From contig CAJNOL010000120.1 in assembly GCA_905250125.1 (NCBI GenBank), positions 180,658 through 244,657 on the forward strand: a DNA stretch of 64,000 bases, read 5' to 3'. A model generated the notes under the pieces. That model was not told where the DNA came from and made no database searches. It saw only the letters and a list, made by a program, of their open reading frames with translations. Positions 21,632 through 36,600 of the stretch are shown here, in pieces. Source of the DNA: Rotaria sordida (lineage: Eukaryota; Rotifera; Eurotatoria; Philodinida; Philodinidae). Position 1 is the stretch's first letter. Every line of letters begins with the position of its first letter. Position numbers and translations under genes: made by a program.

Positions 21632-24617
21632 CTGCAACTATACACAATATTTTATTTTTTTAGTATCTAAAATATAAAGAAATTCATGTAAATCTATCTG
21701 CTGTAGTCACTCCTGGTCCAACACCATCCAGAAAACAAAAAAAAACCAACACTTCCATTATCTTCTCTCTTCTTTAAATGTGCTCTTTTTTTTCATCCTT
21801 CGACACCCATTGTCTTATTGTGTCATCTTTCTTTGCACGAATCAAAAGAAAATCTTATTTATCTATTTATCTCACGATGAATAACTGTTTTCTTATTGTG
21901 TTCTTTGTTATTCAAATAATAATAATTGTAACGTGCTCATGTACAAAACTCTATTGTATGTATTCACGAGAGTTAGATATTGAAAAATCAACTGGTAGAG
22001 ATAATAAGCGAGAAACGACTTGAAGCTGGTTGAAATCTTAACAAAAAATCTAAAAAATCAGTTTATTGGGCATCGAGAAGTCGATATTTCAAAAACATAA
22101 ATTCGAATGTGTTTTTCTTTTACTTTATTGTCGTGACTAAATGCTTATCAATTGTTCTGAGACTAATCTTAAGTTCGAACGGGATGGTAAGAATTGAGGA
22201 GAAGCATGACATTTAATGGCTATCAATTTTGAGAAAGACTAAATGATGGAGCAGTTGCAATGACAAAAACTAGACTATTGTAACCATCACACGATATGAG
22301 AATGATTATAAAAGCTTGATCTTGGACAGATGATCATGACTTATGTACTGTTGTATTAGATATCGTACATAATACGATTAAATGGATACTAAATGTAGAG
22401 GAAATCGAACTCCAAATCATACAATGAGACTGTTCAGCAATGAGAAAAGCCGCTATTGTAGCTTCTACTCAAACTTCATATTCTCGGATTACCCGAGTAC
22501 ATTAACATACGACGTCGAAATATTTAAAAAAAATTGTAGAATCTTTTATCAGGAGCCGAATATTGGCTTATGTCACTTTTTTATTTCAATGACTAAAGTT
22601 TGAAGTTGAGCTACATATAGAAACTATCGCTAGTCTACTTTATTTGTGGTGCACGACCTTATACTATTAATTAATATGAAAAAAAAACGTCATTAAACGT
22701 CCACAAGATATGTCTTTAGAGAGGGAAACAACATTAAAATTTATTAGACTGAAGTGTAGCAAACTATTGAATTGATCTGAAAAAAAAACCATGATTCAGT
22801 CCATACATCTAAAAATTTGTTTCATGTATTTTTAAAGCATTTTATGAATACTCACTATTTCATCGATTTTATCATTTGAATTGATATTCAAGACATGAGA
22901 CTCTTGGAATAAAATAGTCAGTACAAAAGGATCGAGTGTGAAATTTCCAATATTTGGTAATTTTGTATTCTCGAAACTAAGTTCTTTCAAAAATAAGGAG
23001 ATTTAAACTCTGCGCAAGGTTACATCGACGAAAAACGTGTTTTCAAGTATCTCTAACAATTGAATCGTATCTTACATTGTCGCCACTGTCATTAGCATTA
23101 TTTTCTCGATCAAGTTCTCGATATGTACACAAAGTCAACAATTGATAAAAAACAAATCTACTTAGAATACGCATTAAAAGACCGTGAAGTCACGTAGTTA
23201 TGATAGCTCTTACTCACGCTTTCATGCCGTAAAAAGTCAACTATACTCGACTTGTAAATTTGACGTAGTATAGCGAACGAAAAAATTGTAACACTATCGA
23301 TGTGCCTTATTTATTGCAATGAAAAGAAAATGAATTGCACAACCAACAGTAACACAGAAGTTTGTCGAGCGATAGAAAAAGAAAATACAGCGTTTGTAAA
23401 GACATTGAAATGGTTACTTCTTTACTTTCTTTCTTATATTAAAAATGACATCGTTCTGTGTATATGTGTTTGTGCAAATATTTTGCAATACCTTCACTGG
23501 TGAAATAGTGCTGTGTATTCACTCGAAAAAGAAGGGTGTGGGTGGAGCGTATGAGTCTTAATATCACGCGCACACTCATGCAAAAGAAGTGCCTGAATAG
23601 AAGAAAAGTAGATATCGAGAAGAGTGACCGTCCCTAGCAAGAAATGAGCACACATTGAGTACTATTGCAGCAGAACGATACCTATCAAGAGAATTGAAAA
23701 TATGACTCAGTCGACTTCGATGTCAGTCTGAAAAAACGTTTGTATCTGGATGAATGTCGGTATGAGTAAAAAACCAGCGCACACCCACACATTGACATTT
23801 ATTTAGCATCAACAATATATTAAATTTAATTTGACTTACTAAACTTCGTACAAAAATCTCTCAATAAATTTTTATAAAGAACTTTTTTCAAAAGAAAAGA
23901 GTCAAATATAACTGATCAACAATTTTAATCTATCTAGATTGACGTTTATGAACTGCATAACCAATCGTTTACGACCATATTTTGCCGTATGATATGATCC
24001 AGTATTATGGTTAAATTAAATGAAGTTATTATTAGTAGTATAGACTTTTACGCCGATGTACTGTTTTCTTCCTCAGGAGATCCATTCATGCTTGGCCGTT
24101 ATTTCCACCAGGAATTTCTAAAACTATGCATACAGTAACCGTGTATGATCACGTCCAATTATCATTAAGCTCCGTTTACACAGAAGACAAGCTTACATTT
24201 GAATCACGTCGTATTTTCTTATGATCTCAGCGTATCTCCATAAATGGTCGTTGGCGAATGTACATATTCGAACTTGGTAATTATGAATGAAATACGTATT
24301 TCATTAATATCAATAAACTGTATATTTATTTGAAATTAATTAATATTGAATAAGTTTTTTTTTTCAAATAATATCACAATAATATCGAATGGGAGAATTG
24401 CAATATGAGAGGGCGCACATATCCAATCTTCATTTTCGATAGAAATATTGTTACTCGTTCGTTCATGGCTAATCACATATTGATCATCCGATTTGAACTA
24501 TTTGGTTTCTTTTTATTCGCAAGAAAGGTAATAGCAATGAAATGGCTGGTACACTTCGTCTACGGTCTGTGTTTGAATTTTTATGTGTTATTTAATTTTG
24601 AATAATTTTTCTTATAG
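21632..24617. other. Three-kilobase intergenic region upstream of the DOCK gene
   Basis: No ORF here shows a recognisable domain. Short ORFs at 21778, 22382, 23300 and 24405 were examined and do not supply the missing first coding exon of DOCK (wrong phase or dissimilar sequence). The region presumably includes the DOCK promoter and first exon, plus a 5' UTR for the divergent EEP gene. No long inverted repeats were noticed. Confidence 0.4.
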
Positions 24618-27600
24618 AGAACATCTTCAAGAAGTAATTTCACTTCTTTCGAATGAATCAAAGATTTCATCTCTTCCATTGAATGAAAATAAAGAAGACG
24701 AAGAAGAATTAACATTTACAGATTTAGTAAAATAAAATTTATGAATTTCTTTTTTTTTTTTTTTTATCTCATTCTTATTATAGAATTATACAAAAAGTTC
24801 AAATAAAATGACGACAAATATGATTGATATAGTTGATCCAATTGATTATGAAGAATATGTTGATGAACATCGACAAAAAATTGAAAATGATCCATTACAT
24901 CATTTACTTGAATATCCAAATGATGATATTGATTTTATTCGTATTGATCGACAATATCGTACTATTATTCCAGCTATGCCAGAAAAAGAGTTTGAATATT
25001 TTTCAAATAAAAAAAAAAAGATTGATTTTCTTTTTTTTGTAGAGCTTTGAATGATCCACATATTCGTGATTGTTTACAAAGTTTTAATGGTGAACATTTT
25101 TTTCTTCGTCGAAAGTATATATATATTTTTTTTTTGATATTCATTTTGTTAAAAAAATTTATTTTCTTTTTTTGTTTTTGTTTGTATTTTAAGTTATAAT
25201 CATCATGGTAGCGCAATAACATTATTAAATGTTCGTCAAGAACAAATGCAAGCTTTAAAACAAACAGCAAAACAAGATTATGAAGTTGATTTAATTGATG
25301 ATAATCGACAAATTTTAATTGAACAAGAAAGAGTAAAGAATTTATTTATATTCTTTCTTATTAGAAAATATTTAATTGATTTTTCTTTAGGATAGTCCAA
25401 GAAAATTAGTTATTAATGATTCAATAATAAATCCAATAAAAAGTAGTTGGGTTTTAGCAAAAGATGATTTAGATAAAACAGAACCAGATACAATAATGCC
25501 TCATTTGAGTAAGAATTTTTTTCTAAAGTTCTTTTTTTCTCTCATTTAATTGTTGTTTTTTTTAGTTGAACGTATTCCAATTGAAAGTGTTGATAAAGAA
25601 AATGAATTATTACGAGGAAAAAATCGTTATTCAAAATTATTTAGTTCTTATCCACCTCAAGCAGATGTAAGTTAAATAATATGAAAATAAATATTATTTG
25701 TAGTTTATAACTTGTAATCAAACAAAAAAAAAATTGTTTCTGATGAAGCGGGTAAATGCAGTACCTGAGCACCAAATTTTACTACAAGCTGCCGGAGAAT
25801 TTCAAATCTGTATTTTTGTGATAAAATTTAAGTCTTTATTATATCACATAAAATATATTGAAGAAAAATAAAAATCTCATACGTCATTTTTTCACGGAAT
25901 ATAGTCACAATTAAAGTTCAGAGTATCATCTGATAACGATTCCTACGTTTGAAATCGTTTAGAACTATCTTTTTTAAAATGATTTTATAGACTGATTGTA
26001 TTGAATATCGTCCACCAGCTGAACCACTTCAACCATATACGACATTTAAACTTCAAGTGAAATGTTTAGATTTCAGGTAAAAAAATTTAAAAGAATATTT
26101 TTAATATTTCAATTTGTGTTTATTATTTTAGATTTGAACCGGAAATTGAACCAATGTTTATAACATTAGCATTATATGATTATAAAGAACGAAAAAAGGT
26201 TTGATTTAAATTATATTTTATATAAATTTAGAATATTTTAATTAATTTTAGATATCGGAAAATTTTCATTATGATTTAAATAGTGACGCATTAAAACAAA
26301 TGATTCATATTCGACCAGCAGTTGATGGTTCAACATTAAGTCTATCGGCTATTTTTCCAATATCATTTCCATCACCTGATATTTATCTTATTATTCGAGT
26401 AATAAAATCATCTATTTATTATATAAACATTTTCATTGTATTATTTTCAAAAACATTTAGGTTGAAAAAGTTTTACAACAAGGTGATTTATCTGATTGTG
26501 CTGAACCATATATCAAACAAGATATAAAAGTATAAATAAATTTTCTACATTAAAAAAAAAAACAACAACATATTATTTCTTGCTAAATATATTTATCAAT
26601 AATATCTTATTGATCCTTTTGAACAAGTTTAATGTTAAAATTTTTCATTATGTTTATGAGAGTTCTATGAATAAAAAACAACGGGTTTTATAAATAGAAA
26701 CATGTTTTTCGAGACCCTTTCAACGTTCTTTGGAATGCAACATTAAGAAAAAGATCATTCTTTTTTTTTCTATATTTTTATAATACCATACTAAAAACAA
26801 ATGACTTTTTATCAATGCAAAACACGTTTACAAAACACATTCTTACTTGATAAAAATTCATTTTTCCAGAAGTGTATTCTCCAACATTCTAAACCTACCA
26901 GAACACATTTTTTCTAAAGAAACAAACGCAAAAAGCAAAAAAAAAATAGAAATTAAAAATACAATTACAAATTGGAGGCATATACTGGTAATAGACATTA
27001 GGACTATTCAATAGAGAAACGCTTCATCTTACATATGAAGGAGAAATAGAAGGAAAGAATATAAACATATATCTAATATTCGCTGTACTTTTCATGTTAA
27101 ACAGATATCGTTTCTTTAAGACGCTCCTGAATAATCGATATTAAGCCATGTACATTTAAATCGCATGAAGTTTTAAGGATACGTCAGGATTATAGTAAAA
27201 TTTTCAGCTGTATATCATGACATTTGAGGGAGATAGTTAGCAAATAAGGATGAAAAATAGCTTATTTGGCAACCCGAAGTTCACTGTAGATTTTTTTATT
27301 TGAAAGATCATGTCAGGATGCAGCGCATGACAGTGTCCTTACTTTTAAATTCTTACCTTTTTAGGGGAGAAAAGTTCAATGTCACAAAAAAAAGACTCTA
27401 TCATGCCCTTTCAAACAAAAAGAAGAGTCATTTACTATAATGAAGCTTCTTTGAGAATTCTGAGATACGCGATTAAAATAAGCGAAAAAGATTTCCTGAA
27501 AACAAACAAAATTTTTAAAATAGAAAATCATGCAAAGTTTTGAAAAAAAATGAGATATCAAATAAATAATCATGTCATTTCATGAAAGATTAGACTTCAG

Positions 27601-30600
27601 GCTATCTTCCTATGCATTTATCTCAATTTTTCATGTTTTTGACGCAAATTGACTTTTTTTTTTCGAGGTGAAAAAGTAATCTGATCTTTATCCGCTTAAG
27701 TCTTTCACTTTTTCGGAGCATATTGTTCAGCCTCTAAGTATTCAATACATAACATTGGCTTTCATTGTCCTAGATGAAGCCAAATTCATTGTTTGCAAGT
27801 ATGAAAATTCTTTCAAGCTACTAATAGATCTATCAAAATCGAAAATATTTCAATCGATTGATTTAACTACAATATAAAGTATTAAAATGCATAGAATATT
27901 TCTTTGATAATTTCATTTTAGAATCAACAACGATATTATGAACAAGCCATACAGTTTTCTCAACGTCTTGGTCGTTTTCGTATGCCATTTGCTTGGTCAG
28001 CAATTAGTTTACGAGATATTCTTAAAGAAATTGAACAAGAAACAATTCTATCAGGTCATGCAAATACTTTACCTGCTAATACAGAATTAATAAATTCAAC
28101 TAATAAAGCTTCTAGTCTTGGTAAGAATTAAATTATTTACAATATAAAATTCATTTAATTTCTTTTTAGAACGAAAAAATCTTGGTACAGGTGGTCTTCG
28201 TAATGCATATGAAAGTTTTCGACGTTCACGTGATGAAAGTTTAACAAGAAATAATTCAAAAAAAAATGATGATCGACAAATTCCAACATCATCACCAACA
28301 TCAACATTATCACCAATAAATACAAATCTTTCAGCAACATCTGATGAATTTTTTCATATATTAGCAAATTTTGATCGACCAATTATTGTTACACTTAAAG
28401 GAGTTTATAAACAAGTAAAAAGAATATTCTTGAATTTACTTCTTTCGTAGAACTCATATTATATTTTTTTCGAAGAAAAATATAGTGAGTGTAAGTTTTG
28501 AGGTTCCATTCCTCACAGCAATTGAGGACAATGGGCATTAGACTCCTTGGACAACTGAAAAAAGGCTCTGAACGGCATTGAAATAGCAACAAGGCAAATA
28601 AAAAATAGAGCGCCAGTAAGAAAACAACTATAGTGTGTTAGAGATTTTTCACTTGACATATTTTGTATTACTCTTCATTTCAAAATAGAGGCGAGTGATT
28701 GCCAGTCGAATAACTCGAGAATGGAAGCAGCTATGGAGCTACGATTTTCACCATTAAAAAGCAGACACCGGGGCACGTAAATCTATGAAAAAATTTCATT
28801 GGTCAGTAATGAGCTAATAAGATAAAAGCCTGTTGAACATTTTGAAGATAGCTTTTGAAACGCTTTTTTCGTTTGATTTTGAACTTCAATTAAAATATTC
28901 GATAGAAAAAATTGTTCTCTTTTGATCTACATAAGGCCGAGCTCGATAGCTTGATCTATTCGGCAGCTGTAAACATTTTCCTGAGACTCTGAAATCGGCT
29001 AGATAACTCGGAATTATCCTTAAAAGCATTACATTATAGGTAATCAGCCCCACTGATTCCAGTGGTGATGTTTGTTTTTTTATATCAAAGTAACCTGAGA
29101 TCATTATAAAAAAGTTTTTGTAAATCTAGTTTTTGCTTCTATTTGGCTTAAAGAACGCATATATTGAAAATCTCGATACAGTGATCTCAGACTACTTTAA
29201 AATGAAAAACAAACATCACCACTGAATTCAGCGTGGTCAATTACCAATAATGTAATGCTTTTAAGGGTGATTCCGCGTTACCTGGCCGATTTCTAGGGAA
29301 CTCAGTAAAATGCCTATAGCTACCGAATAGAGCAAGCTATCGAGCTTGGCCTTCTGTAGATCGAAAGAGAACAATTTTTTTTATCGAATGGTTTAATTGA
29401 AGTTCAAAATTCAACGAAAAAAACGTTCCAAAAACTATCTTCAAAGTGTTCAGCGGGCTTTCATTTTATTGGCCCATTACTGATCAATGAAATTTTTCCA
29501 TAGATTTACATGCCCCGATGTCCGCTTTTTAACGGTGAAAACCGTAGCTTCATAGCTGCTTCCGTTTCCGAGTTATTCGACTGGCAATCATTTGGCTTCT
29601 ATTTTGAAATGGATAAGAGTAAAATGAGGCTAAAAAACACATATGAGTTCCATATTTTAGCTCTAAAGAGGTTGTGTTGACAAGTTTCTTTGTTTTTGAT
29701 TTGAGAATTTCTTTTTTTTCTTTAAATTAATTTAAGGAAAGTGAACGATTAACTGATGAAGATATTTTTAAATTTCTTACCGATTTTCGAAAACCACCAA
29801 CATTAGCAAAAAAACCTAAAGCTATTCCAGGTAAATATACGAAAAAAACATACCAACAACAAAGTTGAAATCAACAAAAAAATTGAATTTCGTTTTTAGC
29901 TTTTATTCGTTTTGAATTCAATCAAATTCATCCAGGTGATTCAGTTGATTGTTGTCTTGATCCTCAATTAAATCGTTTAAAACCATATACGGATGATACA
30001 AGACGTCCAATAAAAGAACTACTTGAATTTCCACCACGTGAAATCTATTTACCACATACATCATATAGAAATATTCTTTATCTTTATCCATTATCACTTA
30101 ATTTATCAAATTTAACAACACGTGGTTCAACATCAGCAAGAAATATTGCTGTTAAAATACAATTAATGGGTGGTGAAGAAGAAATATTTGCATTACCATT
30201 AATATTTGGAAAATCATCTGGACATGAAATGATTAAAGAAATTTATTTACCAGTTTTATATCATTTAAAATCTCCATCATTTTATGATGAAGTTAAAATT
30301 CGTCTTCCAGGTGTATTAGATGAAAATCATCATTTATTTTTTACTTTTTCACATATTAGTTGTCAACCAAAAGAAAATGCACCTATTGAAACACCAATTG
30401 GATATACAGTAAGAAAAAAGAAATATTTTTATTTTTATTTTTATTAAATTATTAAATCTTTTATAGTGGCTTCCATTATTAAATAATAATCAACTTGTAC
30501 ACGGAGATTTTAATTTACCTGTTGCATGTGAAAGACCACCACATAATTATTCACTTGTACCACCCACGGTAAATTTTTTTCATTTGTTTATAATATTTTT

Positions 30601-33600
30601 TTTTTTTTTTTTTGATAAATTTTTTATTTCTAGAATCATGATGTTAATAATGTTAAATGGGCTGATAGTCATAAACCTTTATTTTCGTTATCAATTCGTC
30701 CTTCATCAACAATTCATTCATTGGTTTGTAATCATAAAATAAACGGACTACACACGATAAGAGTCGAGATTTGTCACTCTAATAAAATATTTTTAAATAT
30801 ATACTGTATGAAAGAGTACGCTGTTCTGGATGTTTTAATGTAGTGGATTTAATTTTTATCATTGACGAGCAACTGATAAGACTCACCGGCTACTAAAGGT
30901 AATATATGATGCAAAACTCTTTGGAAAAATGTCAAACTCTGTTAACTATATGATGTGCAGTCAGAGTTTTTACCTATGACCTCCTTGAGATATATTTTCG
31001 CTGAAGTACATATCATTCGATTTGGCTTTCTATGCTGTCCTCAATTTTGATGTTGAAAATTTATTTCGAACATTTCTTTTCATACAAATGGTCGAAAGTG
31101 TGCCTCGAATCTAACCAAAAAGAGACTATTTTATGAGATAATTGTGAAAAATCCTACATTGAGATAAATTTCAAAAGTTTTTGAATAAGTGAGTTTTGTA
31201 GAAGAACAGTTTTTGAGGAAGTCTCATGAATAGATTATATTTTGTTATCGAGAAAATTTTTGCGAGACTTTTTTTGGACTATTTGCAGATATGTCGCTGT
31301 TAGCTCATTTTGACCGATATATTTCTCAGGAAAGAAAGACAATTTATCAAATGTCTATATACGTTTTGCTAAACGAAGACAAGCATATCTAATCACAGTA
31401 TTCAATATCAAAAAATATTTACACACAGAAAAGTTTTGTTCGTGTCAATCGTTAACTATATATGTGCCTCCAACATACAAGCCGATGAGTTCTATCGACT
31501 TATCATCCATGATAAAAATCAAGTCCACTACACAAAAAATATGCAGAACAACATGCTCTTTCATACAGTGTATATTTTAAAATGTGGCAGATTTCGACTC
31601 TTATCTTGTGGGCTCGTTTATTTTTAATGAAATTAATTTTTGTTTTTTTTTTGTAAAAAATAGGATGAACGATTAGAAAATTTCTTTCATATGTATAATC
31701 AACTTCGAAAACAAGCTTATACATCTCATCACCATCATCATCATTCTCATTATCAAATAACTGATAAAGATTTTAAACAAGCAATTATGGATACTGTTTG
31801 GGCACAAGCAGAAAAACTTGTTCAATTTCTTTATATTCTTCTTGATACACTTCTTTCATTATTAGTTCGAGCACCAATACTCAATGGACATATATGTAAA
31901 TATAATTTCCTTTTGTTTTTAAAGTAAATTTACTTATTTATATTATTATCCATATAATCAAGAATAGAAAATAATAATCTATTTATTTCCTATTGGAAAG
32001 AGAAGATCTATCTTCGAATATTTTGTCTGCAGCTAAACTAACAAACTGAAAATAGGAGATGCTTATATGATATCCACCAACTAAGATATTCCAATTTTAA
32101 GGTAATTTCAGTGTATAGTATGTGCTGGCAATTGAAAATTTCAGTAGAATTTATTTTTCTTTGTTTTGTCATGCTTGGATAAAGATTGTCGAATTTCATA
32201 AGAAAAAGAAATTTTTACGAAATTCAGAATTTCATATCGATTTTTCACTATATTTGAAAATAATGATATCATCGATTCTTCTTTTAAAATATTTTTGTTT
32301 TTTCGTATTCTAATGTAACTCAACAAACTCTATCTAACTATCCAAAAAAAAAAGGGAAAATACGTATATCACTCGTAGCATATCATTGAACAATGTCTGT
32401 TAGATTAGAGATTAATCGTATGCATCATAGATCTGAATTGTTACGGAACATAAAACTCCTATATGTATCTCCCGTCCCGTAAGGATTAAAAGTTAGATCT
32501 TGTCAAAGGTGTATTTTTCATAAATGATATTATCAAAAAATAGACGAAATATGATATTCATTTTATTAAAAAAAAATGTTCGACTAAATATAAAACATTT
32601 CTAAAGAAATAAAAAATGATTTAACTTTATTTTAGTAAATGTCAATCAAACATGTTTTGAAACCTTAGCAAAAATAGTTCAACGTATTCAACGTGATCTT
32701 CTTGCTGATCTTAATGATACACATGGAAGAAATCGTTTACTTTTAACTTATATTCATTATGAATGTACATTACATACACCAACTGAAACAGGTAAAACAA
32801 ATCAAATTTAATTCTTTCACTTTTATTATTATTTTTCCTTTCATTCAATAAAAAAAAAATATATATATATATAGATATGACTGCTGTTTCATCAAAATCA
32901 GCTAGTCTTCGTCCAAATTCTCTCTATTTTCAACGTCGTGTTCCACGAAGTACATCAAATCCTGATTTACCAAGTCCATCTTTATCACCTGAAGATGAAA
33001 TGGCACTTGCTGCTGCTAATGGTGGTTTCATTTCACCAAGTATATTTATTTTTACTATACAGGAGGATGCCGAAATTCTAGAATATCCCACATATATGTA
33101 TATGTAAGCCTTTGTTGTGTTTTCAAGAAGCAATGTTACTAATTTATATGTTAATATAGACATAGCTCTCTAGTATCTCTTACTACTATCCATCTTCTAT
33201 CTATTATTTTATCCATATGAAATCTGATAGAAACCTGCTGTCTTAAAATTATAGAACACAGCATCAAAGGATCAAGATGTATAATATCAGATATTGGCCT
33301 ACCAGATTTTTTTTGCTTTTAATTATTTATATAAAACAGTAGGATTTATCATGACGAACACATTCTGACACTCTTTTAGTTGTATTTTAGCTATATCTTT
33401 GTTATTATAAAATGCAGTATCTTTCAGTTAGGAGCATGTTAAGTAACTTTTTTTGACAATGGCAGTTATGAACAAGTTGAATTCTAATCAATATCTATCA
33501 CAATCGAGATCTAGTTAGTTATGTTGATAATTTATAAGAGTATCAGTTCAAAATCTTAAAAGACATTTGATATATAGTCCATCTATTAACCACATGATTC

Positions 33601-36600
33601 AAAATGGGAGTCTTCTTATTTCGAGATTAAGAATATAGCTGTTCATGGTTTTTATTTTAATCATAGGTAGTCCATGAAGAGACCTACAAAATGGTAAGAT
33701 AGTAGAGAACAATAAGTTTCTTGAGTGAATTCATACATAATACATGGATACCATGAGATATAAATATCACTAGGTTCAGCCAATGCGTTGGATATTTTTC
33801 AACTGGTTAACCTAATATCCCCAATTATTTTATATCATTTTGAAGATCCCATGTAGATTTCGGTACGGTAAAAAGAAATCAAGGACAGATATTCCTCTAT
33901 TTATGAAATATCATCCATAATCTGGAAGTTTATATGTGGGATGTACTATAATTTTGGGATCGGTCCATATATTTTCTTTCGATTTTATTTTAATCTATTA
34001 AAATTTTAGACAATTCATCAGGAAAACAAATTGGTGAAATATCTCAAGGTGTTATTAAAGATGCTGCTTATTCAAATAAAACATCACAACAACGAAAAGT
34101 AAATAAATAATGTTTTTTTTTTGTTTGAATAATTTTGTTTTTCCATTTAATATTTATTTATATCCGTAGTGTATATATAAAATGTAAGTGAGGGGATTAG
34201 CTGGGGCGGGGGAAAGGCGCTTTATATTGCATATAAAATGAATACTTTATATTACAAAAAGAAAAAATAATTAAATATTTGAAATTTTAGCCATTACATG
34301 AAGAATTATTATTTCAATGGGTTGTTTCATCAGGTGCAACAAGAGATTTTGCTTTTGGTAATAGTTGGTTTTTCTTTGAATTATTAGTAAGATTTTTATT
34401 TATTTATTTTTTGTATAATTATTTTATTTTAAAAAATTTTTTATTAAAAAAAAAGATAAAAACTATGGGACATTATTTACATATAACAAATCGTTTTCAA
34501 ATTGATCGTCGTCATCGATTTTCATATCAATTTTGTGATGATATAACAACATTATTAAGATTAATTATACGTGAATTACTTGATCGACAATATCATACAC
34601 AACGTAATGGTATTGATGGAAAAATTCATTGTACACAATTAAATACATCATTAGCATTTTTTATAAATGATTGTTTATCACTTATGGATCGAGGTTTTAT
34701 TTTTGGTCTTATTAAAATCTATTGTAAAGAAGTATGTATTTAGAAACAAAAGAAAACAAAAAAACAACGAATATTTCTTTTCAATTTATTATTTATCTGA
34801 AAATTTTTAGTTCGATCTTGAAATTGCACATGGTCAACCATCAGATACATCATATTATATATCTTTAAAATTAGATTTTATTCGAATAGTTTGTTCACAT
34901 GAACATTATATAACACTTAATCTTCCATTATTACCATGTATTCCTCCATCACCTTCTCCAAGTATTGGTAGTATGCAATCTTATTCATCAAATAATATTA
35001 ATAATAATAACAATAATAATAATACTAATGGAAATAATCAACGTACAATAACAATTCAACAAACTGATTTAACATATGAATATCGTCAAGAACATTATCT
35101 TGTTGGAATTATTTTAAATGATTTACAAAATGTTCTTACAAAAACGTAAGATAAATTAAATTCAATGAAATTTAATAAATATTTTACTTTCAACGGATAG
35201 ATTTTAGTTCTTATTTGGAAATCTATATAAGGAAAAAGCATTTGGCTTTATGAACCTTAAAGCTCGCTTATTCTTCCTTAAACCTTATCGTGATGACTAG
35301 GTTTTTTTTTACATTACTTAAACAACTCTATCCTGGAATAAGCTAATGGGTAGAAAACTCGCCATTACTGTACACTTTTGGATCGTTTGTTGTTTTCATT
35401 TACGAAGGAACCATTCGAAATGATTCATCACTTTTCACTCCATATTTTGCCCTGTGGACTAGAAAAAGTCTAAGAGAACACGGCGACCTTTCTTGTAGGA
35501 CCCTAATTTTCTAACAAAATCATATTTTTGGAATTTCGACTTGAAACGTTGTCCATATCAAGATCTCATCGAGACTAGCTTGTATAAAAAACATGAGCAA
35601 TTTTGGTAATTCATATCTCGGCAATACTACGTCCAAAACTTCTGACATTTTTCATACAAGGAGGTCTTGATATTGGCAATATTTCAGATTCAAATTTGAA
35701 AATATGACTTTATTAGAAAATTAGGATCCTACAAGGAAGGCCGCCGTATCCTCTTAGGCCTTTTCTAGTCTAAAGGGCAACAATATGAAGTCAAAAGCAA
35801 TGAATCACTTCAAACGGTTTCGTCGTTAATGGTGACGTCACAAAAATGGCTGAGCTTCTCTAGCCTAAAGCCCATCTAATTGGTCTTGGATTCGAATTTG
35901 AAAATTTTGGACCCAATGGACTCGAGTCGTATGAGAAATGTGTAGGATTCGGTAGTCTCCGGATATAAAAAAAGTCGGAAAAAAACTATATCATGTATCA
36001 TCAGGTCCGATTCCGAAAGTTTTGGACCTGACAGGCTCTATTGGCACCGCTGCTCGTTTTCCTATGATATCCTTACCGTTTTATATGCAAAACCTACTCT
36101 CCTAAAATGTATTGTACTGAGCTCATAAAGAGTGCTTGTATGTTTTCCCTCGTACTAGCAAATTGATATGTTTTCTAATTTGTCAATGAATGTTTAGCAC
36201 AACTTCTAATTAGTGTTGAAAATTAAAAAATAAATTTTTTTTTTTTTAGTTCACCATGGCTTCATAGTCGTGCAATAAATATTTTACGAAATGTACTTTC
36301 ATATCATGACTTTGATCAACGTTTATTAATAAATGATGAAAAAAATAATCGAAATCGTGTGGCAAGACTTTATTTGCCATTAGTTCATATTGTTTCGAAT
36401 AATATTAATAAATTATTCGATCCTGGAAATGCTTCATTTGGTAAGAAAATTGTCTTCTCATTTCATTTTTTTACTTAAGAATAGAAAAGTTTTGAAAATC
36501 GCTTTTTTTTTTTGTTTCTTTCATAGGTCAATTGAATCGTCCATCAGTAACACCTTCGGATGATCTTCTACCATCAAATACTGATGAATTTACTACAGAA

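Noticed and set aside
24405..24605. ORF before DOCK as its first coding exon
   Set aside because: It reaches a possible donor (AAG-GTAATA) in phase 0, whereas the DOCK exon at 24618 needs phase 2, and the sequence does not resemble DOCK N termini.
31716..31740. Hexahistidine run suggesting vector contamination
   Set aside because: It lies within a normal DOCK exon in frame, between conserved segments, with no vector-like sequence nearby.
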